In this document: piece by piece, positions 49,301-58,300 of the stretch
Numbering within the stretch: position 1 is the first letter of the stretch
How the letters are laid out: every line of letters starts with the position of its first letter
Origin: Mya arenaria
Taxonomy: Eukaryota > Mollusca > Bivalvia > Myida > Myidae
Assembly (NCBI RefSeq): GCF_026914265.1
Contig: NC_069124.1
Span: 88,737,733 to 88,801,732 of the forward strand
Length of the DNA stretch: 64,000 nt
Direction: 5' to 3'
The notes under the pieces: generated by a model
What the model was told of the DNA's origin: nothing
What the model saw: the letters and a program-made list of their open reading frames with translations, nothing else
Database searches by the model: none
Position numbers and translations under genes: made by a program

Positions 49301-52300
49301 ACCTGCTAGTCGCCAGTTGGGGACTCGAATAAATAACTACATAATAGTCTATAGATGCTGATGTTGATATTTAGCTACTCGACCATTTCCAGTTCGTTAT
49401 TTGCAAATATCCATCTACCACCCAGTTGATGGATGGGGATTCAGATTTAAGGAAGCCTAAAAGTCACAGACACAGTAAAGAGTCTAAAGTCACAGATACC
49501 ATAGGCGGATCCAGGGGGGGGGGGGGGCGGACCCGGCGCGCCCCCCCCCCCTAAAATTTTTCAAGTATATGTATAAATTATTAATATCGTTCCATCATTG
49601 TAGATAGCTTTTAAGGTTATGATTTGCTTCACACAAAAAAAATAGATCTCGATTTACCGTGGTTGTATCGAACATCTATTTGGCCACATTGGACTCTTAC
49701 GAAACATAATTGGTCCGAGACGTTCTGGAACGCTCTTATCGATTTAATTATCTATTATGACGTATTCAGTAGAATGTGTTAGCGTTTGGCTATCCTCCGT
49801 TTTTACGGCTATACGCAGGAAGTAAAACGCCGTTCAATCGGACACATGCGTAGTTTTGTAGTGAATATCGGACGGCTGAAATACATGCGGGGAATATCGG
49901 ACACAACAGTTATTTTAATAAAATATGTTCTGGTTTTATTCCACATTGTGTTGAATGTATTAACCCTGAGAAGTCAGTGAAACAGACGTTTGCTCGTCTG
50001 TTTCACTTTTCGGATCGTTCGTCATAATGACTAAATACAATGTACAGAATAGCACCCAGCAGACTACGTTCTGTGCAAACATTTTTTTTTTAATTTGTCT
50101 TCACTACTTGCTTAAAGCAGACACTCGGTGTCACTGAACAAACATTAAAGTTTGCCCAATAACTGTATGAATTACTTTTTCCATTTTACCAAGGTCTTTC
50201 AATTTATGCGGGGAAAAAACTTGATCTATAGGGAGGTGACGGTCAGCTAAACGGCGTTACTACGTTACAAAGTGTCTCTCGCAGTTCAAGCTTTGTAAAA
50301 ACAGTGTAAACTATGGAATGCCGGGGCGCAATGCTTCTTGCGAAATGCGAAATACTTCATGCTTTTTGTATAATGTTTAATGTATTTTTGCAAAACGCTT
50401 AATGCTTTACGCGAAATGCTTTTTGCGAATTGCTTAATGCGAAATTCTTTTTGCGAAATGCGAAATACGAAAAGCTTCGATTCAATATTTTTTACCGTTG
50501 TTAGCATAAATTGAGCAGAATCATTTTGTATGAAATGAAAAAAGGAACACATTAATTTGAAAAATACTTTTATCTGCATGTAATAGAGGTGAAAAATAAT
50601 ACGTTTGTTGTGTCTATTCATTAGAATAACATATATAAACACACCAATACAATATAATATTCAGAAACGGTAAAGAAAAGAGGTGTCCTAGAGAAAATAT
50701 GCCAGAAAGTCAGTTAGATTGCGAATAGCAAGATGTGCAACTCTGTATATTGCTGTAAACGCGTTAGGTTAGAAAGAGTATCGTTTCTTCCACCGTATAA
50801 TAATATTTCTGTAGCAGTATCAGTAGCCTATGTCTTACATCCCCTTCACTGCCGGGAGCAGTTCGGAACGTGCACAATATTTCGTCCGATTCAATTTGAT
50901 TGTGTTATGCCATATGCGAAATGCTTTTTGGGAAATGATTTTTGTGCAAAATGCGAGATGCTAAATGCTTTTAAAATGCTTCATGCGAAATGCGAGATAC
51001 GAAGGAAATCCGTTATTCAGGAGGTGTTACTATATTTAGATTTCGCATAGCACGAGCTTCCGTAATTCCGTACCCGGCCATTCGATTGGTCGAAAATGAA
51101 ACTATTGTTCTATACATAGCATTTGCATAACGCATTTCGCAAGAAGCATTGAGCCCCGGCGTTCCATAGTAAACACATGCAATAGTTTAAGAGCTTGAGG
51201 CCGTCGCGAAGGCCTCCGACCCCTTGAATTACCATGAAAACACATGGGGGCCTTAGCGGCCAACAGAAGTCAATTTCAGAAGTTACGCCCCCCCCCAACT
51301 GAGAAACCTGGATCCGCCACTGGATACAGTAAAGTTTCTAAAGTCACAGACACAGTTAAGCGTCTAAAAGTCACAGACACAGTAAAAAGTCTAAAGTCAC
51401 AGACACAGTTAAGCGTCTAAAAGTCACAGACACAGTAAAGAGTCTAAAGTCACAGACACAGGAAAGAGTCTAAAGTCACAGACACAGTAAAGAGTCTAAA
51501 GTCACAGATACAGTAAAGTGTCTAAAGTCACAGACACAGGAAAGAGTCTAAAGTAACAGAAACAGTAAAGTGTCTAAAGTCACAGACACAGGAAAGAGTC
51601 TAAAGTCACAGATACAGTAAAGTGTCTAAAGTCACAGACACAGTAAAGTGTCTAAAGTCACAGACACAGGAAAGAGTCTAAAGTAACAGAAACAGTAAAG
51701 TGTCTAAAGTCACAGACACAGTAAAGAGTCTAAAGTCACAGATACAGTAAAGTGTCTAAAGTCACAGATACAGTAAAGTGTCTAAAGTCACAGATACAGT
51801 AAAGTGTCTAAAGTCACAGATACAGTAAAGTGTCTAAAGTCACAGATACAGTAAAGTGTCTAAAGTTACAGACACAGTAAAGAGTCTAAAGTTACAGACA
51901 CAGTAAAGTGTCTAAAGTCACAGACACAGGAAAGAGTCTAAAGTCACAGACACAGTAAAGTGTCTAAAGTCACAGACACAGGAAAGAGTCTAAACTCACA
52001 GACACAGTAAAGAGTCTAAAGTTACAGACACAGTAAAGTGTCTAAAGTCACAGACACAGAAAAGAGTCTAAAGTCAAAGATACAGTAAAGTGTCTAAAGT
52101 CACAGATACAGTAAAGAGTCTAAAGTCACAGACACAGGAAAGAGTCTTAAGTCACAGACACAGTAAAGAGTCTAAAGTCACAGACACAGTAAAGAGTCTA
52201 AAGTCACAGATACAGTAAAGTGTCCAAAGTCACAGTTAAGCGTCTAAAAGTCACAGACACAGTAAAGAGTCTAAAGTCACAGATACAGTAAAGAGTCTAA

Positions 52301-55300
52301 AGTCACAGACACAGTAAAGAGTCTAAAGTCACAGACACAGTAAAGAGTGTAAAGTCAAAGATACAGTTAAGAGTCTAAACTCACAGACACAGTAAAAAGT
52401 CTAAAGTCACAGCTATAGAAGAGTGTCTAAAGTCACAGACACAGGAAAGAGTCTAAAGTCACAGACACAGTAAAGTGTCTAAAGTCACAGACACAGTAAA
52501 GAGTCTAAAGTCAAAGATACAGTTAAGAGTCTAAACTCACAGACACAGTAAATAGTCTAAAGTCACAGACACAGTAAAGAGTCTAAAGTCACAGACACAG
52601 TAAAAAGTCTAAAGTCACAGATATAGAAGAGTGTCTAAAGTCACAGGCACAGTAAAGAGTCTAAAGTCACAGATATAGTAAATAATCTAAAGTCACGGAC
52701 ACAGTAAAGAGTCTAAACTCACAGACACAGTAAAGAGTCTTAAGTCACAGACACAGTAAAGAGTCTAAAGTCACCGATAGAGAAAAGGGTCTAAAGTCGC
52801 AGATACCGTAAATAGTCTAAAGTCACAGATATAAAAGAGTGTCTAAGGTCACACACACGGTAAAGAGTCTTAAGTCACATATATAGTAATGAGTCTAAAG
52901 TCACAGACACAGTAAAGAGACTAAAGTCACAGACACAGTCAAGAGTCTAAAGTCACAGACACAATCAAGAGTCTAAAGTCACAGATATAAACGAGTGTCT
53001 AAGGTCACACACACGGTAAAGAGTCTTAAGTCACATATATAGTAATGAGTCTAAACTCACAGACACACTAGAGTCTAAAATCACAGACAAAGTAAAGAGT
53101 CTAAAGTCGTAGACACAGTAAAGAGTCTCAAGGCACAGACACGGTAAAGAGTCTTAAGTCACAGACACAGTAAAGAGTCTTAAGTCACAGATATAGAAGA
53201 GTGTCTAAAGTCACAGACACAGTAAAGAGTCTAAAGTAACAGATATAGTAAATAGTCTAAAGTCACAGACACAGTAAAGAGTCTAAACTCAAAGACAAAG
53301 TAAAGAGTCTTAAATCTCAGACACAGTAAAGAGTCTAAAGTCACAGACACAGTAAAGAGTCTAAAGTCACAGACACAGTAAATAGCCTAAAGTCACAGAT
53401 ATAGAAGGGTGTTTGAAGTCACAAACACAGTAAAGAGTCTAAAGTCACATACAACGTAAAGAGTCTAAAATCACAGACACAGTAAAGAGTCTAAAGTCAC
53501 AGACAACGTAAAGAGTCTAAAATCACAGACACAGTAAAGAGTCTAAAGTCACAGACACAGTTAAGTGTCTTAAATCACATACACGGTAAAGAGTCTAAAC
53601 TCACAGACACAGTAAAGAGTCTAAAGTCACAGACACAGTGAAGAGTCTAAAGTCACAGACACAGTAAATAGTCTAAAGTAACAGACACAGTTAATAGCCT
53701 AAAGTCAAAGATAAAGAAGAGTGTTTGAAGTCTCAAACACAATAAAGAGTCTAAAGTCACAGACACAGTAAAGAGTCTAAAGTCACAGACACAGTAAAGA
53801 ATCTAAAGTCACAGACACAGTAAAGAGTCTAAAGTCACAGACACAGTAAAGAGTCTAAAGTTACAGACACAGTAAAGAGTCTAAAGTTACAGACACAGTA
53901 AAGAGTGTAAAGTCACAGACACAGTAAAGAGCCACAATCACAGACACAGTAAAGAGTCTAAAGTTCCAGACACAGTAAAGAGTCTAAAGTCACAGACACA
54001 GTAAAGAGTGTAAAGTCACAGACACAGTAAAGAGCCACAATCACAGACACAGTAAAGAGTCTAAAGTTCCAGACACAGTAAAGAGTGTAAAGTTCCAGAC
54101 ACAGTAAAGAGTCTAAAGTCACAGACACAGTAAAGAGCCACAATCACAGACACAGTAAAGAGTCTAAAGTTCCAGACACAGTAAAGAGTGTAAAGTTCCA
54201 GACACAGTAAAGAGTCTAAAGTCACAGACACAGTAAAGAGTGTAAAGTCACAGACACAGTAAAGAGTGTAAAGTCACAGACACAGTAAAGAGTCTAAAGT
54301 CACAGACACAGTAAAGAATCTAAAGTTACAGACACAGTAAAGAGTCTAAAGTTACAGACACAGTAAAGAGTGTAAAGTCACAGACACAGTAAAGAGTGTA
54401 AAGTCACAGACACAGTAAAGAGCCACAATCACAGACACAGTAAAGAGTCTAAAGTTACAGACACAGTAAAGAGTCTAAAGTTACAGACACAGTAAAGAGC
54501 CACAATCACAGACACAGTAAAGAGTCTAAAGTTACAGACACAGTAAAGAGTGTAAAGTCACAGACACAGTAAAGAGTCTAAAGTTACAGACACAGTAAAG
54601 AGTGTAAAGTCACAGACACAGTAAAGAGCCACAATCACAGACACAGTAAAGAGTCTAAAGTTACAGACACAGTAAAGAGTGTAAAGTCACAGACACAGTA
54701 AAGAGTGTAAAGTCACAGACACAGTAAAGAGTCTAAAGTTACAGACACAGTAAAGAGTCTAAAGTTACAGACACAGTAAAGAGTGTAAAGTCACAGACAC
54801 AGTAAAGAGTGTAAAGTCACAGACACAGTAAAGAGCCACAATCACAGACACAGTAAAGAGTCTAAAGTTACAGACACAGTAAAGAGTCTAAAGTTACAGA
54901 CACAGTAAAGAGTGTAAAGTCACAGACACAGTAAAGAGCCACAATCACAGACACAGTAAAGAGTCTAAAGTTACAGACACAGTAAAGAGTCTAAAGTTAC
55001 AGACACAGTAAAGAGTGTAAAGTCACAGACACAGTAAAGAGCCACAATCACAGACACAGTAAAGAGTCTAAAGTTACAGACACAGTAAAGAGTCTAAAGT
55101 CACAGACACAGTAAAGAGTCTAAAGTTACAGACACAGTAAAGAGTCTAAAGTCACAGACACAGTAAAGAGTCTAAAGTCACAGACACAGTAAAGAGTCTA
55201 AAGTTACAGACACAGTAAAGAGTCTAAAGTCACAGACACAGTAAAGAGTCTAAAGGTCAGATGCATGTTAACAAAAACAGCTGGTTGGTTGGTAGATATT

Positions 55301-58300
55301 TCCGAATAACCAACTGGCATTGTGCGAATGACCAACTGGCGGATGAACGAACAAAAGTGTATTAAAAAAGTTTTGTCATGAAAATGCATATTTAGTGTGT
55401 GATTCCTTCATATGCGAACCTTTAGACCATTATGAATAGACATAATCCGAAACCCCAACAACCGACTGGATGGCCGTTTTTTTATATTCGCGAATAATCA
55501 ACAGGAAATGGTCGAGTACTTAAATATCAACATCAACATCTAATTACTATGTTATTCGAATCCCCAACTGTCAAATAACAGGTAGTTGAATATTCGAATT
55601 ACCAACCACCAACTTCCTCCCAACTTAACCGTCATATGAAAATCGTGTATTTTACTTCAAAGGTACATTCTATATGATGGCCTGTAACAAAACTATATTA
55701 TCGATAAGTTGCACTCGGTCGTATGGTGTGTTTTGCAGTACCAGGAAGCCCGTAGACAAGAACCGAAAAAGGTTAGGGTCAGATTGTTGCTAGGTGGTTT
55801 AGAACTGTTTAACGATGTAATTGCTACCATCATCGGAAATAGTGTCCAGAAAGAGAAACTCGTAAATATTAGATGTTCATTGTTGCTAGATAGCTCTTAT
55901 TTTGCAGTCAAACGATACAGGTTTTAGACTAGTTTGATGGTAAAACATGTGTTAGCGCCAGTATGTTCTTATATAGTTAAGGTTTTTACTTGACTCCCAC
56001 ACATTTACTAGAACTTAATAACATGTGACGCACACCTCCAGCAAGTTCAAATGCACATACACCATCAGCACCGGAAGATGCACTCACCTCTATAACCGTA
56101 GCAGCGTCGGTGCTCGCGGTATGCGTCTAGCAGGTATGGTAATTTTATAAGTCAGAAGGATGAGCAATATAAATATTACTCGCTGTAACCTCTGACAAGT
56201 TTCATGAAGGAGACTAATAAACTAAGAAACAACTGACATATATTGCGCAGGGTACAACTGCCTGAATGTTTGGACTGTGTTTTAAACAACATGGTATCGT
56301 TTTGTTTATTCTATGACCATGTTTTATAATCTTATGTGTAAAGCACAGGTGCAGCGCTGTCATTTGGCCCTATCAAAACAGATAAAATAGTGTGTCCAAA
56401 ACTAGAAGTAGCACAAATGAATACGTAGAAGATATTCTGTATGTTCGGATGTCTTCATTTAGGCAAAAACAGTTAGCGGGCGGACTGTCGGCAGACGACA
56501 TGCGGTTGTTGAACTCCGCCATCGGCAAGCTCTACCGCCATCTCCAGTTGAGCCAGAAAGAACCGGAACTGACTTCATCGGAGATAACGCAGCGCGAGAC
56601 GACAGTACAGAAGGAGAACGTGAACGTCCTGACGTTATCGCACGTGCAACCCGATGAATCGTTCCACGACATCGTGCTCAAACTGCGCAACTTCGAGAAG
56701 GAGTTCCAGCGGCAGAAGGTCCAACAACACCGGGAGCTCCGCAGGTGAGCGGACTGCGACAAGTAGTAGTAATGTTTTATCAAGAAAAGGAAAAATCACA
56801 GAAATCTATTTCTGAAACCTGAGCTAACACACATAAGGTCAACCAGCAAATTAGATATAAATAATACCCAAATGATTGTATTTTCCTGCACTTCCAATCT
56901 TTTTGGAATATGAAATTTGCTCCATCGTGTGTTTTTAGTTTTAGTTTAAGCGAGAATTGGTAAAATATCACGCAGAGTGTTTTTATTACACGGTAAAACC
57001 CTGCATTAAGCTTTGTATTCTAAAAAATCAAATAAGTGAAGAAAGGTAGGACAACATTCGAAAGTGTCTTGATAAATGTTGAATTTCAAATCGGAAAAAA
57101 TGGTAATTCTCACGACAGGTTCGGTAAAGACGTCAAAACTACCATTAAGACTATTGTTACAACCGGGAAGTTTGGACTTGATTGACAAGAAAAATATATA
57201 TAAATTGAAACAAATACGATTTTTCATGAACAGAAAGATGAAAGATTGTTCTTTCATATGGTATATCCTTTGAGGATGTCTATCCGACAGGGAAAGCACT
57301 TTCCAAATGCCTCTCGTTCAACAAGTTTACATGTGTAGATAACAATGGAACTCATTCTTCATTTTGGTTGTTTCAGATTACAAGAAGAAATCAAAAGACT
57401 TAACAAAATCTCTGTAGAACTACGAAAGGAAAACGAAAGGTAACTACTGAATTTATGTCCTTAATATATTTTTTTCTGTTATGACGTGCTGTATAGATTA
57501 TTAACATACGGATGTCACATGTACAATGTATTCTTATATAACCTCTGTGTTTTCCCGTGCGTGTGCAGGATGAAGGGCGTCCAACCGATCCAGACGAAGG
57601 CGAAGGGGAAGCAAGTGGAGCGTCTGGAGGAGAGGTAAGCGGCCCGGGGCTCAATTCGCCGTCCACCACGATAAAAACTGAGTCTTATATTAAAGTGACA
57701 CTCTAATTCAAAATCAATACATACACATGTATAACAAAACTATATGTTGAGTGATACACTTTTAGCATTTATGATAAATATTAATTACTGATATCAAGAT
57801 TGTAACCGTATACGAGTATTTAATAGCTAAAACGCAATGCTATTAAATGATTGGTGAGTGCTAAAAGAATTACTGTGATCTACTATAGTCTCATAAGGTA
57901 GAAATACCATGTTTTCTGCACCTTTTTTTCAAATAAAACTCGGTATTCTTCATAAGAACGATTGTTTTAAGCATTTATTCATCCTTTTTGGTATATCAAA
58001 ACATTTGTATTTATTGTGGTCAATCTTATTTGGGAGTAAGAGTGCATCTTTAAATTCGATCCGTTTTGTAAAAAAAGCTCAATATAGTCAGTCCTTTTCG
58101 TTAAGACCGGATGTTCTAGTCGGTTTACTTAATCTAGACATACCCTTGCCTTTAAGTACCCTGAACTGACGTGTCCATGTTTCAGGCACCGGACGGAGAA
58201 GAAGGACATGGAGGACAAGATCCATGTGCTGGAGAGCGGCATGCGGAGGAACTTCGCACAGTACGTATACAGATGTGGGTGGGGAGGTACAGGGACCCGG

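Larger units (their letters stand above)
49500..51322. mobile_element. TIR element inserted in the minisatellite, 5-bp TSD
   Basis: 1823 bp. Left end cataggcggatccagg, right end (reverse complement) cagtggcggatccagg, each next to a G or C homopolymer. The array reads cacaGATAC before it and GATACagtaaag after it, a clear 5-bp target duplication of the minisatellite sequence. No transposase frame seen, so non-autonomous. Confidence 0.82.
49258..55625. mobile_element. Arm-bounded minisatellite element, about 6.4 kb
   Basis: The left arm 49258-49440 and the right arm about 55440-55625 are inverted copies: shared phrases include caactacctg, cagttggggactcgaataa (right: cagttggggattcgaataac), gatgttgatatttag/aagtactcgaccatttcc. 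Between them lies the 26-bp minisatellite with nested insertions. This matches the architecture of tandem-repeat-bearing non-autonomous elements known from bivalves (pearl and HINE types), but no autonomous partner or target duplication is identified here. Confidence 0.7.

Noticed and set aside
49976..50007. Transcription terminator
   Set aside because: The stem is perfect, but rho-independent terminators are bacterial and no U tract follows; more likely part of the inserted element.
56463..56472. Alternative acceptor at 56472 for exon 6
   Set aside because: Would need a phase-0 upstream exon; the acceptor at 56462 fits the phase-2 exit of exon 4 and of the microexon.
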